Assembly: GCA_003254905.1 (NCBI GenBank)
Contig: QANU01101609.1
Span: forward strand, 84,612 to 148,611
Direction: 5' to 3'
DNA: 64,000 nt
From: Nissolia schottii
Lineage: Eukaryota > Streptophyta > Magnoliopsida > Fabales > Fabaceae
In this document: in pieces, positions 25,045-36,075 of the stretch
How the letters are laid out: the number at the start of each line of letters is the position of its first letter
Position numbering within the stretch: the first letter of the stretch is position 1
Program-made: the position numbers and the translations under genes
The notes under the pieces: model-generated
Database searches by the model: none
The model's input: the letters and a program-made list of their open reading frames with translations, nothing else
Told to the model about the DNA's origin: nothing

Positions 25045-25535
25045 AAAGAAAGTCCATTTAAATATGTTTCGTGTCCCTGAAAATTTTTCATGATTTGGTT
25101 TAGGTTTATAATATTTGGTTTTGGAACTTTGGTCTAAACATATCAAAAATTACATGATTATAGTTTATGTTAGTATAACTTTGTTAATTATTCATGTCTG
25201 CAACGTCATGTGAGAAAAATAAACTTAGTGGCCTATAATCCGGCTCATAACCCACTATTTTACCTGAATTTTCCTCAAATCATTACCTAGTGGGTTATGG
25301 GTTGGGTGAGTTCATTTTGCTCACATGATACTGCTGATATGACACTTTGTTAATCACACCAGCAATTAACAAAGTTTCACTCTAACAGCAGAGACTAAAA
25401 CCACATAGTCTCATTAATGGTAGAGACAAAAACGTACAAATAATTGTTTATGTGTTTGGATCATAACAAAATAAAAATTAGGGACATAGACAAAATCTTG
25501 GATATTTGTTGGGGTCTCAAAACATATATTTAAGA
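25045..25535. mobile_element. MITE-like element with ATTTAAATATGTTT ends
   Basis: Left ccatttaaatatgtttcgtg followed by tccctgaaaattttt resembles the inverse of the right end, aaaattagggacatagac ... aaaacatatatttaag. It also contains an inner tgacactttgttaat/attaacaaagtttca pair. Commonly seen style in legume introns and intergenic DNA; exact ends uncertain. Confidence 0.5.
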
Positions 25536-25587
25536 AAAAAATATCATTTTATTTTTCAATCCGATATATTTGTAACTAACCTGATCA

Positions 25588-25612
25588 ATGCCATGGGAGG
25601 AATTTCTTTAAT
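25588..25612. repeat. Left half of the split repeat
   Basis: atgccatgggaggaatttcttt matches the start of the intact copy at 23130. Similarity stops near 25612 and resumes near 32311, marking the left edge of a block inserted into this repeat. Confidence 0.6.
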
Positions 25613-25869
25613 CTATACCTATAATAAAGGCATTCTCCAATATAGTTATCTATATGGTGCATAATTTTTCTTTCTTCTTTTTTATTTTTCCTACTAATTT
25701 AACTTTTTTCATCAACCTTTTATTCCAACTACCTTATCTCACTTTCACTTCAAAAAAAAAAAAGAAAAAAAATACTCACCCCACAACACATTTTGAAAAA
25801 AATAAAATAAAAAAAAATATACCAATGCTAAAGAAAAAAAATTAACATTTTCTTTCCACTTCTCTAACA
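25613..25869. other. A-rich spacer at the left of the inserted block
   Basis: Poly(A) and poly(T) runs, no gene. It lies inside the block that splits the older repeat. Confidence 0.5.
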
Positions 25870-26449
25870 CTAGAGGGGGTGGTACCCTCAAGGTACCAAA
25901 GTTTAAAACCGCTCATAATCGCCCCTTGTAACTACTATAAGCGAAAAACTAAGAAGTTTCTTTGTGAGAGTAATTATGTGTTTTGTGTCTTTGTCAAGGC
26001 TCCATTTGCTGGCGGGGAGGCTCCTCTCCACACCAATGGCAAAAAATGTGGCAAGTACTATAGAAGAAGAACATCAGATAGCGAGGGGGAATAAAAAGGT
26101 TAAAGGCTAGGAATCCGAGCAGGTTATCAATGATGTAGTTATGGCTACCATAGATATGAGTGCACTAAATGAAGATACAAGTATAGGCAACAAGGATGCC
26201 CTTAATGTGCAGACTAATCATAATTCAAATTCAAAAAAGGAGATCTCACCCAATTCTTCAATGGTAGAAAATCTCTTACAAGGATGCTTGTATGGGAGAT
26301 GTTAACGGGTCACTTTAAGGCCAAAAGAGATAGTTCAAATGATCACTGAGGAATTCATATCCGAGCAAGATAATATTGAAGCGCTTCCAATCCCGCTGCC
26401 GCCGTTTGTCATCAAGATTAAGATTCCTATTTTTTTTGGAGGAGAACGA

Positions 26450-28270
26450 TGTCATGCCCCAACTTAGGACGTGATCGCATGTAGGGCTTCTGACCTACGA
26501 AAGCTCTGACGTGGCATACTAAACATGTATTAAATGCTCATAATGATAAAATGATAACTTTATTTATTAAAAACTAACTGAACAACTGTTTACATGTAAC
26601 TGAACTGAAAAATAATAATGAGTTTAAATAATGTCAATGTCTGAAAATGAAATACGTGAATAATAAATAGGGACCCTACCCTAGGTGTCTGAGCATGACT
26701 GTAAATACTCAGGTAGTCCCCACTGCGAAGCGGAGCTTACCACTAACGCATGAAATCCTCGCTTACTAGATGAGGTGACCGTTCTCACTATCTTCAGTTG
26801 AATCTGAAGATGTTATCAACAAAGGGTTGAGTTATCAACTCAGTAATGGGTACCTCGGTACCACTCAAATAACATGTACTGCAAATAATATCATGGTATA
26901 TAGATACATACATATATACTGAAGGAACATGTATATCAACAAAAACATATATATGACTGATATCTGAAAGAAACTAAATGAACTTCACATATTGAATAAG
27001 CCGAAGGTACTGATTAACTGAGTAAACTGAATTAACTACTGGAAAGTAAAACTGGTCAATGTACATATGCCCACGTCCTTGGCGAAGGAGCACAATTCAA
27101 GGGAGCCGCAACTCGACCTCACTTCACCAAGATAAATTCGGGTGGTTTCGATATGCACGCAACCTAGATATTTGTAAGGGTACGCATACCCTAAGTTTGA
27201 GGAGCCTGACGCTCAAGGGTCTAATAGGGCATGCATGCCTTAACTATGGAGCCTGACACTCATATCTATCTACTATTGGGTCTGGGTTATGAGATCGTAG
27301 GATCTCATACTGTTCTAGGTCATCTACCCTAGAATCTACTATTTGTGAAGTTTTTCAGGGAGTTGTCTTTGATTGCCATGTTGTTAAGGCCTCAGGCTAC
27401 TGATTATGACAAGTGTGTCCTACTTAGCTAATCTAGTTTGTTAGTGCGGGCTCAAGGACTAAGGTCCCACATTTAGGACAGGATTCCCAAGTAAGAGAAG
27501 TGTATCACAAATGGACATCTTAAGTACCAAGTCTTGCCTTAGTCAGAACCTGCCCCTTGTTAGGGTCCATGCCTTAATCGCAGCCTTTACTTAAAGTCTT
27601 ATTATATAAGTCTAACCAAGCAATTCTAGGGGATATCATGTTTAAGGGTTTAGGTCTCTGTCCTAACATAGCATGGCATAGCATTTCATAGTATAACATA
27701 ATCATAAACACATGGCATATAATATATCACATGAGCATGACATCTACTGAACATGAATATGAATAAGTAAATAACTACTATCATGCTATGACACAACTGA
27801 CTCTATTGATGGACCACCAAATTGGGACCATTGATGCACCAGGACTGCCACTCACCTGGAATGTCGCAGAAAGGAGGAACGTTGGCACTGGGAGCTCCAA
27901 GCGGTGTGGCATTGGCACCTCGAAAGCCAATAAAACCACCATCAGAAATCATAAAAAAATATTTTAACTGGTAGGCCCCGCGGTATCGCAACCGTGTTCT
28001 AGCATAGCCACGACGTCGTGCGAACTACCGTGGCCACCACTAACACGGTGGCAGCGGTGGGGCCTACTACTCAAGGCCATCCTAAAAAGAACTCGCTACC
28101 TACCTAAATGAAGACTTTGTATCTTCACAAGAGGGAGAGAAGAAAACTAAGCAGAAACTCGTTCTAAGAGAGTAGAAGAGTCTAAAGCTTTGAGGGAGTT
28201 AGAATAGGGGGAGGAGAGCTCTATTTATAGGAGAAGGGATGACCAAAGGAGTGGGCGATGTTGGCCGGTA
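26450..28270 (-). mobile_element. LTR-like insert inside the LINE
   Basis: The left edge, tgtcatgccccaacttagga, has the TG start and GCCCC style of plant Ty3-type LTR ends. Reading on the minus strand, a TATA box (tcctataaatagagctctcc) lies at about 28213-28232, and a transcribed-looking region runs from it towards the TGACA terminus at 26450. LINE-like sequence flanks both sides. I could not match a 5 bp target duplication (left flank aacga), so the right edge is uncertain to about 100 bp. No gag, pol or PBS is seen, so it may be a solo LTR. A 62-codon minus ORF at 27991-27803 has no recognisable domain. Confidence 0.55.
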
Positions 28271-29845
28271 GCTCCCAAAGGAAAAGGTGTGAAAATCCTA
28301 AACCAAAAATTGTGAAGTCTGAAAATCAGGAAAATATTCTCACAAAGTGATTTGGTACATTAGCGAAAAATGAAGTAGCTGACGTTGAAATGATAGAGGA
28401 GTCGACACCTGAGCCTGCTGAATCTAGTGTTCAAATCGATCCGAACTGAGTCCTAGTCGCCAAACTTGTTAGCAACAAAAACCAAGACAAGGGGAAGAAT
28501 AAGGAAATTGTTAACCATGCCCTCAATCCTGCCAAAAATATCAACATGAAAAATTCCAAAAATTCATCTCAACCTAGTCCTCATAACCCAAATCGCTAAA
28601 GACAGCCCCCAGCGCCACAAAAATTTAAAAAAAAACTCATTACACCCCCGCCCAAACAAAGCAACAAAATCATATATTAGAATCCATAAACAACAGATTA
28701 CTCAAGTTGAGAAATCGTAACCCACACAATAGGACATTAATGAAGAGCAGGAATAAAAAAGAACAATATTGGGAAACCATCATCAATTTGAAATATAGTT
28801 TTCTGGGAGTCCTTTTCCCTTTTCAAGATACTATTGGATGCCAAAAATCTGCTAGACCCCAGAGAAAAGTCTATGGATCCAAAAAGTGAGAAAAGTCTAT
28901 GCTAAAAATATAGGCTATGTTGAAAGAAGTAAAATTGAATGTCAAGTCAACCTGATTTGTGGGTCAGAAATGGTTCCATCCTCTTCTAATGGTCAATCAT
29001 GAACATTGTTCTGTAAGATTGTTGATTTGTGTCGAGTAGAGGATTTAGTTCTTTAATCTCTGATTAATCCATGAGATATATTTCAAGGTTTTTTGTCCTT
29101 ATGGAGACCTATGTGGCTCTTCTAATAATAGGGTGAACCTTGGGTTTAACTTTACTTTCTCCTTCGCCGATAGGCTGATACACGGGGTTCTGTAAATATT
29201 TTGTGCGAGACATTAAGGTTTAATAATTTCAGACTCTCGGATCTTGGGTTCCATGTTCAACCCTTTACTTGGCAGAATAAGACTATTCGTACAAGACTTA
29301 CAAGGTCCTCACTAATGTTTCGTGGGTTTCAAGGTTTCAAGAGGGTAATGTACTCCACCTTCCAAAGTTTAAAAGTGAACATATCACCATTTGTTTGTGT
29401 GTTGCTCATCGAACACATATCCTAATGACAATCGTCTTTTCCAATTTCTGCCTCCCTGGCAACTTCATGAGGTTTTTTCGAATTTTCTTTAGAGTGATTG
29501 GGAGGTTAATGGAAACCTTCTAAATAATATTGCTGAATTCTTCGATAAAGTCAAAGTGTGGAATAAGGAGGTTTTTGGCCACATTAGAAGAAAGAAAGAT
29601 TGACTGCTTCTCTTGTTGGTGTGGCTAAGTGCAACGATGCTCACTCTAACCCTTTTCTCATGAAACTTAATAAGTATTTGTAGAAAAGAGTAAGAAAGGC
29701 TTGTCTACTGGAAGCAAATGTCTAGATACAATTGGATTAATTTTGGGACAAAAATACTACTCACTTCCATACCAAAGTTGTCGGTAGGAAGCGAAGAAAC
29801 AAGATTGGAATGCTTAAAAATGCTTTTGGGGACTAGATTGATGAT

Positions 29846-30790
29846 ATGACGTCTCTTGAGGTCATGGGAATCCTGTTTTTCTTAGACGTGTACAAAGATG
29901 ACATTGATTATGTTGAGTCTCCTATCAACATGGTGTTTCCTAGTCTTTCTCCTGATGAGGTGGAAGATTTGGCCAAACTAGTATCTGATGAGGAAATTTT
30001 TTTGGTTGTGTTCTCTATGGGTAGCTTGAAAGTGCCTGATCCAGATGGTTTCCCCCACTGTTCTACCAGAAGAATTGGGAGGTAGTGAGAATTTCGCTCA
30101 TCTAATGGACTAAGGATGTTTTTGCTAATTCAGATGTTATTGGTAACATTAATGGCACCCTTATTTTCCTTATTCCTAAAGTTCATATTCTTGAAAATTT
30201 TGCTCATTTTAGACTCATTTCTCCTTGTAATGTGAATTACAAAGTTATTACTAAAATTGTAGCTACTAGAAGTAAAGGTGTGATGGAGAAGCTGGTTAGC
30301 CCAACTCAAAGTAAATTTATTCCCAACCATTTGAGCTCAGATAATATTCTGGTGGCACAAGAGGTCATTCATTCGGTGAAAACTAAAAAGGGCAAAAAAG
30401 GGTTTATGACTATTAAGTTGGATCTAGAACAAGCTTAAGATAGACTTTAATGGGATTTTACCAGAGATACCTTGCACAACATTGGTTTCTTATTTGGCAT
30501 GGTTGATCTTATCTGACATTGCATTTCTTCCAGCAGAGTCTTATTTGGAATGGGGTTGTGACAAATAGTTTCAAACCATCTAGGGTGTTAGACAAGGGGA
30601 TCCTCTTTCTTTCTACCTTTTCGTGCTTTGTATTGAGAAGTTATCTCAAAAGCTGTTGTTGATCCTAGTTCTTGGGAGCTCATTAGGCTGTCAAGGTCAA
30701 GAGCAAAGCTTTCACAACTTTGTTTTGCGGATGACCTCGTACTCTTCACTGTTGTGAACATGGACCACGTTGAAACCATCAAAGGTATCC
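29846..30790 (+). pseudogene. LINE reverse transcriptase remnant
   Basis: Recognisable RT blocks lie in successive frames: SLKVPDPDGFPHC (about 30027, the PGPDGF block), LISPCNVNYKVITKIVATR (30210-30275, the RPISL.N..YKI block), TIKLDLEQA followed by a stop (30409-30438, the KLDxxKAYD block with the key Asp), GVRQGDPLSFYLFVLCIEKL (about 30580-30640) and the catalytic LCFADDLVLF at about 30720-30748. In-frame stops and frameshifts separate the blocks, so no intact protein is encoded. Confidence 0.85.
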
Positions 30791-31179
30791 TTAATTGGCA
30801 TTAACAAGTTGAACGACTTTGTTGTTCAGCCTCTTGACACCACAAATAGTAATGTTGCAGTGTCAGATTTCTCAATAAACGGTAATTGGGATCAAGTGAA
30901 GCTCTTGTAGTTTCTTGACCCTGATTTAGTGGATATTATTTTGTCTATTAAAGCTCCTCATATTTCTATGGTAGAGATAATATTGGTTGGTTTTCGACTA
31001 TGAATGGAAAATTCAACATTAAATCTGCTTATGATATTATGGTTTTTGATCCCAATGCTTGTGTTAATCTGTTTAAGGATATCTAAAAATATAAATGGTC
31101 CCCAACGTAATATTGTTTTTATGTGGATTATTTCCCATGAGGCCCTGTTGACTAACCATGTTAGGTAGTGGAGAGATAT

Positions 31180-31985
31180 GAAGGATGATCCCATGTGCCC
31201 GTGCTGTGGGGCTGCTGAAGAAACAATGCTCTATGTCCTCTGTGATTGTAGTAGTACGGAGGAGACATGGAAGAGCATCGTCCATAGTTCTCTTCATGTT
31301 TTCTTTTTTTAGGATGATTTTCAAGAGTGGTTGAAGAAAAACATTGCATCAAGAACTCATAATTTAGAAGAGGCAGACTGGCCCTTCATTTTTGCTACAA
31401 CTTATAGCTCCATCTGGCAAGCTAGGAATGAATGGATTTTCGAGCAGCTAAATGCATCTTCTTTTGATCTTGCGAGGAAATCAGTGGCTTTGTCTAGTGA
31501 GTATCATCGCACGAGGGTCTCTGTTTTGTCTGCGAAGAAAGCGGCTCCTCACTTCAAAGTCATCCACATAGCCTTGGGAACCCTACCGCATGGGTGGGTC
31601 AAACTAAATGTTGACGGGTCTGTCTATAATTCTAATAATGGGTCTGTCTGTGGTGGGATCATTAGAGATCATGATGACAATTTTCTATCAGCTTATAGTT
31701 GCAACATTGGGTCTTACTCTGTCACTTTTGCTGAGCTCTAGGTTCCTTTGTTGGCATTTCCTGGGCAACCCAGTTGGGTTTTCAGCACGTGATCCTTGAG
31801 ATAGACTCAAAATGTGTGGTTGATTTTATCCAGAATCCCCTAGATTCCAAGCATCCTTGTTCTCCTTTGGTGAAGGCTATAACTAATTTGATAGAGTTAA
31901 ATTGGATCGTTCAGGTGAACCACATCTACCGGGAAACTAATTCTTGTGCAGATATTCTAACCAAGTATGGTCATAAGTGTTTCAG
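31180..31985 (+). pseudogene. LINE zinc-knuckle and RNase H remnant
   Basis: CPCCGAAEETMLYVLCDCS (about 31197-31255) is the zf-RVT block. The 136-codon frame 31331-31741 carries LNVDGSVYNSNNGSVCGGII, the start of a plant LINE RNase H with the first catalytic Asp. The domain continues in a different frame at 31774-32148 (HVILEIDSKCVVDFIQ ... HIYRETNSCADILTKYG), including the second Asp and the final RxxN..AD block. The break between the frames at about 31740 disables it. Confidence 0.85.
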
Positions 31986-32146
31986 TGGCTGTCACCCCAC
32001 AGACTCCATTCCTAATTTTTTGTCTTTAGCAATTTTTGCTGATAGGGTAGGTACTCTGTTTCTCCCGTGTGGAGGGATTGTAGTCTTCTGCTTTTGGTTT
32101 GGCATTTTTGCCCAGTTGTTTATTGAAGAAAAAAAAATGAAAAACT

Positions 32147-33740
32147 AAATTGACTAAATTATTGATGAGAGATAAGTATGAGAAGTTGTGTGTAGAAGAT
32201 ATATTTTGATGTTTGGAATTGTGACAAAAAGCGGTTAAAATCTTAAGCTTTGTACTGGGATAAAGATGTATTCAGTAGTTATAATTTAATAAATATGATT
32301 GTCAAGGGATGCTAATAATATATAAATTTGGCACATTCCTGGCAACTGTATTAAATTTCGTAGAAAACTTGTCTTTACGAATTCCTCCCAGGCTCGCAAT
32401 AAATTACAATAAACTGACAATACGATTTAATGAATTGTAGAATTCGTGAAATTTTATAAGGACTTGTATTAAGTTTATCGTTTTCCTATTCAATCCAATA
32501 TATTTTATGCATATCGTCGTCATACCGATCGACTTGTTTAATTATTTTTAGTTCAAAATTTAACTGCAGAAAAGCATCCAATGATTATAAAATTATTTTG
32601 TCATTAAAAGATTAATACGGACACCTCAACTTGGACAAAATATATCTCAAACAACTAGTTGATATGTGCAGGAGCTTCTAGATTATTCTTCCAAACCCCT
32701 TACATTTCCAAAGATACCCTAGGAATGCACGCAATGACTACCTATAGTTAAAAACAAAAACCAAAAAATGAATCTAGAAAAATCGCGAAAAGAAAAAAGA
32801 AAGGGGAGAAGATTATGCAGCATGCAGGGACAAGATAGGATACATAGCAGGTAAGGGTAAAATTACAAAAAGCAATTTTCTAATAATTTAAAGTGGCGGG
32901 TGGCAAAGTTGCAATTATATATAAAAAATTTATGTATATGATACTTTTTTTTTTGCAAGTTAACAATAAAAAAAAATAGATGGAGTGGCAAAGTTGCAGT
33001 TTGATAAAAACCAAGTCTTAAAAAGACAGTTGCAATTGCAAGTTGAGGATCCACTTGCAAGCACCGCCATTTCTTAAGGTCCTCCAAATCAATGACCATA
33101 TTCTCTCTCCTCTAACAAACCCTCAAAAAAGGGAAATCCACAACCACAACAACAAATTAAAAAATAAAAATAAAAAATTAAAGAAAAAACTAAATTAAGC
33201 TAATCCAAGTTGTATTTTAAAATTGAGAATTTTATTCTGCAAAATAGACTGAATGCTTTTTACTATTATATTATTAAAATAAATAACATAATTCATTTTT
33301 ATTTTAGTAATTTAATAATTAAAATATTCATTTTATCTTAAAATCCTCGCCTTAAAGCAGTCAAATCCCAAATTGGATTACTAAAAATATTACTATGAGT
33401 AAATCACCAAACCCTTTTACAAAAAAAATAAATAGATATAAATATAAAAGAAAGAAGAGTTTAATTATTATATATTAATAACATAAATTTATTTATATTA
33501 TCATTTACTTAAATTATTTTTTATATATAATTTTTAAATAATAAATAACAGAATTAATCACTTTTATTCATACAAGGAAACAGAGTGACAACATAAAAAT
33601 AAACAACTGTACATTGTTAATTAAAGAAAAACCTAAATTAAAGCTAATCCAAGTTGGATTACTAAAAATATTACTATTGGTAACCACCACAGACCAAGAC
33701 CTTCTCACAAAAGAAAGGGGAAAAAAAATAGTTAGCTACT
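32147..33740. other. AT-rich intergenic stretch before PYL
   Basis: Holds the right half of the split repeat at 32311-32405; otherwise AT-rich with no gene. A pair gctaatccaagttg at 33199 and at 33642 suggests a local direct duplication of about 440 bp spacing. Both copies are followed by short distances of similar sequence (attactaaaaatattactat occurs at about 33378 and 33657). Confidence 0.5.
32311..32405. repeat. Right half of the split repeat
   Basis: ataatatataaatttgg, ctggcaactgtattaaattt, gtctttacgaattcctccca and ggctcgcaataaatt follow the same order as the intact copy at 23152-23240. Together with 25588-25612 it brackets a 6.7 kb insertion. Confidence 0.65.
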
Positions 33741-33781
33741 AGACTGTGTCGCCGTCTTCGTTTTCTCCCAAACAACACGCA

Positions 33782-33789
33782 TATATAAG
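33782..33789 (+). promoter_or_regulatory. Candidate TATA box for the PYL gene
   Basis: tatataag in cacgcatatataagcacag lies about 145 bp before the PYL ATG, compatible with a leader of about 110-120 nt. Confidence 0.6.
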
Positions 33790-33855
33790 CACAGCGCCAC
33801 TTTCCTTAATACCTCAAAGAGGAGAAAATTTGAGAGAGAGGAACAATCAGAGAAA

Positions 33856-33912
33856 TATTATTGTTCTTATTATTATTATTAGTTTAATAATAATAGTAGT
33901 AATAATAATATT
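33856..33912 (+). promoter_or_regulatory. ATT/AAT hairpin in the PYL leader
   Basis: ttattgttcttattattatt is followed by aataataatagtagtaataa, so the leader RNA can fold into a long A-U stem just 20 nt before the ATG at 33933. It may modulate translation or simply be a microsatellite. Confidence 0.5.
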
Positions 33913-33932
33913 TCATCATCCAAAAAAAAACA

Positions 33933-34586
33933 ATGCCCTCTTCGCTGCAGGTGCACCGCTTCGATCCAACCACCGACGCCGCAACCGCCGCCATCGCAAA
34001 CGGCTTCAACTGCCCGAAACAACAACAGGCGCTCCCCTCGCCCGCGCGCCGCCTCGCGAGGATGAGCGTCCCGGAAGCCGTGGCGCGCCACCACGCTCAC
34101 GCGGCGGCCCCGCACCAGTGCTGCTCCGCCGTGATCCAGTCCATCGACGCGCCCGTCTCCACCGTGTGGCCCGTCGTCCGCCGCTTCGACAACCCGCAGG
34201 GCTACAAGAACTTCGTGAAGAGCTGCCACGTGGTCAACGGCGGCGGCATCGGAGGAGGGATACGCGTGGGCGCGTTGCGAGAGGTGCGCGTGGTCTCGGG
34301 GCTACCGGCCGAGTCGAGCACGGAGAGGCTGGAGATCCTGGACGATGAGAGACACGTCATCAGCTTCAGCATGGTGGGTGGGGACCACAGGCTGAATAAC
34401 TACCGGTCGGTGACCACGCTTCACGGCGACGGTAACGGGGGTACAGTTGTCATCGAGTCGTACGTCGTTGACGTACCGGCCGGTAACACTAATGAAGAGA
34501 CGTGCGTGTTCGTTGACACGATCGTACGGTGCAACTTGCAGTCCCTGGCTCAGATCGCTGAGAACATGGCCAGACGAAGCGTGTGA
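33933..34586 (+). CDS. PYL: PYR/PYL/RCAR abscisic acid receptor, PYL4/5/6 group
   Basis: Soluble ABA receptor of the START/Bet v 1 fold that, on binding ABA, inhibits clade A PP2C phosphatases and so releases SnRK2 kinases (family knowledge). Single exon, 217 aa, usual length for the group. The N-terminus ([10 protein letters not shown], then a low-complexity Ala/Gln/Pro stretch to about 45) is closest in style to PYL6. Visible key parts: QCCSAVIQ 62-69, VRRFDNPQ 82-89, NFVKSC 93-98 with Lys96 as the ABA-carboxylate lysine, gate SGLPA 122-126, [16 protein letters not shown] 131-146, latch HRL 152-154, Glu175 in [10 protein letters not shown], and Asn201 in RCNLQSLA. Nothing critical is missing. 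The second gate-loop position is Glu127 where many relatives have Ala. The start at 33933 is the first ATG after the leader that gives this frame. GC content is far above its surroundings, usual for intronless PYLs. Function in ABA signalling is very likely; which of PYL4, 5 or 6 is not settled. Confidence 0.95.
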   Translation: MPSSLQVHRFDPTTDAATAAIANGFNCPKQQQALPSPARRLARMSVPEAVARHHAHAAAPHQCCSAVIQSIDAPVSTVWPVVRRFDNPQGYKNFVKSCHVVNGGGIGGGIRVGALREVRVVSGLPAESSTERLEILDDERHVISFSMVGGDHRLNNYRSVTTLHGDGNGGTVVIESYVVDVPAGNTNEETCVFVDTIVRCNLQSLAQIAENMARRSV

Positions 34587-34601
34587 AAAAGTGAAAAAGA
34601 A

Positions 34602-34640
34602 ACTCTCTCTCTCTCTCTCTGTTTTTTTTTTTTTTTTTAA
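34602..34640 (+). repeat. CT microsatellite followed by a T run in the PYL 3'UTR
   Basis: About ten CT units (ctctctctctctctctctct) followed by a long T tract, 16 bases after the stop codon. Confidence 0.9.
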
Positions 34641-35439
34641 AAAAAACTTAATTCATTTTCTTTCTTCTTTTATTAAGTTTTTTTTTCTGTTGGGGTAATT
34701 TTTTGTTTCGAGTACGGGGATGGGGATATTGTATCCTGCGACTGTATCATGGACGATGAGGATGAGGACATGGATGCGTGTGCCCCCGTATTGGGAATTC
34801 GGCGGTTGGGGTAGATCACATAGACCATTAGGTTTTTCTAGTTTTGGAAGGAATTAGCGACTGAATATGGTTGAATGTGATTTTATTCTTATATATGAGA
34901 TGGAATATGTTCATATATAAGATGTTAGTTTTTCTATTATATCAGATCTTTTCTTCTTCTTCTTCTTTTATTTTTCCGTTCTACCAATATTCATTCCGAA
35001 TTTTCTGATCGAGTGTTGCTGCTGTATAGCTGCTGCTTTGTTTGGTTGCTTTGCACCAAATCGATGGTGGTTGGTAGGATCATTTTGCTTCTGTAAATTC
35101 CTCTTAATTTGAAGTGGGACTTGATAATTATATGATTTTTTAAGTGATTGTTCATTTGTTGTGGCGAATTCGTTTGCTCTTCTTCCTCCTATCCTCTTCC
35201 TCTTCTTTTTAGTCTTTTTTCAAGTGATGTTCTTAATTTTTCTATTATTATTGAATTCAATCAAAATGGTTTAGTTCTTTGGATTTTTATTACCCTAAAG
35301 AGAAATCTTGTTATTCGTGCACCAAATTTAATTCATTGCATTGTTGTAGTAGTTAATGGTGGGTGTGTGGATCTGTGCTTCCATTCTATGTCTATACTAA
35401 TAGGCAAAGATAATATCGTTGGTAATTTTACAAACTTTT
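34641..35439. other. PYL downstream region, no further gene seen
   Basis: Contains the likely 3'UTR (to roughly 34950) and then T-rich spacer. The 138-codon ORF at 35148-35564 is T-rich and hydrophobic by composition and has no domain I can recognise. Confidence 0.55.
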
Positions 35440-35790
35440 TTTTTTTGGTGTGTACAATTTTTTTAACTGATGTGCACAAATATTTTGAACTGTTTACATA
35501 TTTGTGCATAATAATTAAAAATATTTGTGTACAACAGTTTAAAATGTTTGTGCACAATAATTAAAAATATTTATGCACTATAATAAAAAATTTGTGCATG
35601 TTAACTAAAAATGTTTATGCATGTACTTATGAATGCTTGTGTAAGATAGTTAATTATGTAAGATAGTTGAAAATGTTTGTGCAAGATGGTTAAAAATATT
35701 TGTACATGTGAGTTAAAAATGAATTAATAAACGATAATTTAAAATGTTTTGTAGAATAATTAAAAATATTTGTGCGCGATAATTGTAAGT
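35440..35790 (+). repeat. Degenerate TTTGTGCA repeat field, plus orientation
   Basis: The words tgtgcacaaatattt, atttgtgcataataattaaa, atgtttgtgcacaataatta and atatttgtgcgcgataatt recur every 25-40 bp, with phase words gttaaaaat. Same core as the fields at 15.9, 53.9 and 58.2-59.6 kb. Confidence 0.7.
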
Positions 35791-36075
35791 GCACATAGAC
35801 TAATCGTATAAATAGTATGATGGCAAATTGTAAGATATACACCAATTATTTTTCTTAGACTATACTCATTCTAATTTTAGGTGTATATAAATCAATAATT
35901 TTAAATTCTTATTAGTATTTCACAAGAAAAAAAATTGCTGCCATGCCCATTATTTTCGGATAACTTAATAATACCTATGTATTTTTATTTTACTTTTTCT
36001 GTTTTCTCCTCTATAAGAATATAATCACTTTACTCACTTTTCCATTGTTTTTGTCTTCCATGACCATGTCATCAG
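35791..36075. other. Spacer left of the MULE-type element
   Basis: AT-rich. Its last nine bases (36067-36075, tgtcatcag) are the left target duplication of the element. Confidence 0.6.

Larger units (their letters stand above)
25870..32146 (+). mobile_element. Decayed L1-type LINE, interrupted by an LTR-like insert
   Basis: A plus-strand non-LTR retrotransposon read in broken frames. An N-terminal ORF1-like part (25879-26440, resuming at about 28280-28700) precedes endonuclease/RT linker words near 29550 (VWNKEVFGHIRRKKD). Reverse transcriptase follows at 29846-30790, then a zinc-knuckle CPCCG region near 31195 and RNase H at 31598-31985. It ends in gtttattgaagaaaaaaaaa at about 32130. Many stops and frameshifts make it inactive. 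The 5' end is approximate. A separate LTR-like segment occupies about 26450-28270. Confidence 0.8.

Noticed and set aside
33746..34348. 200-codon ORF overlapping PYL
   Set aside because: Out-of-frame shadow of the GC-rich PYL coding region; no family match.
35148..35564. 138-codon ORF downstream of PYL
   Set aside because: T-rich composition gives hydrophobic residues; it runs into the TTTGTGCA field and has no domain.
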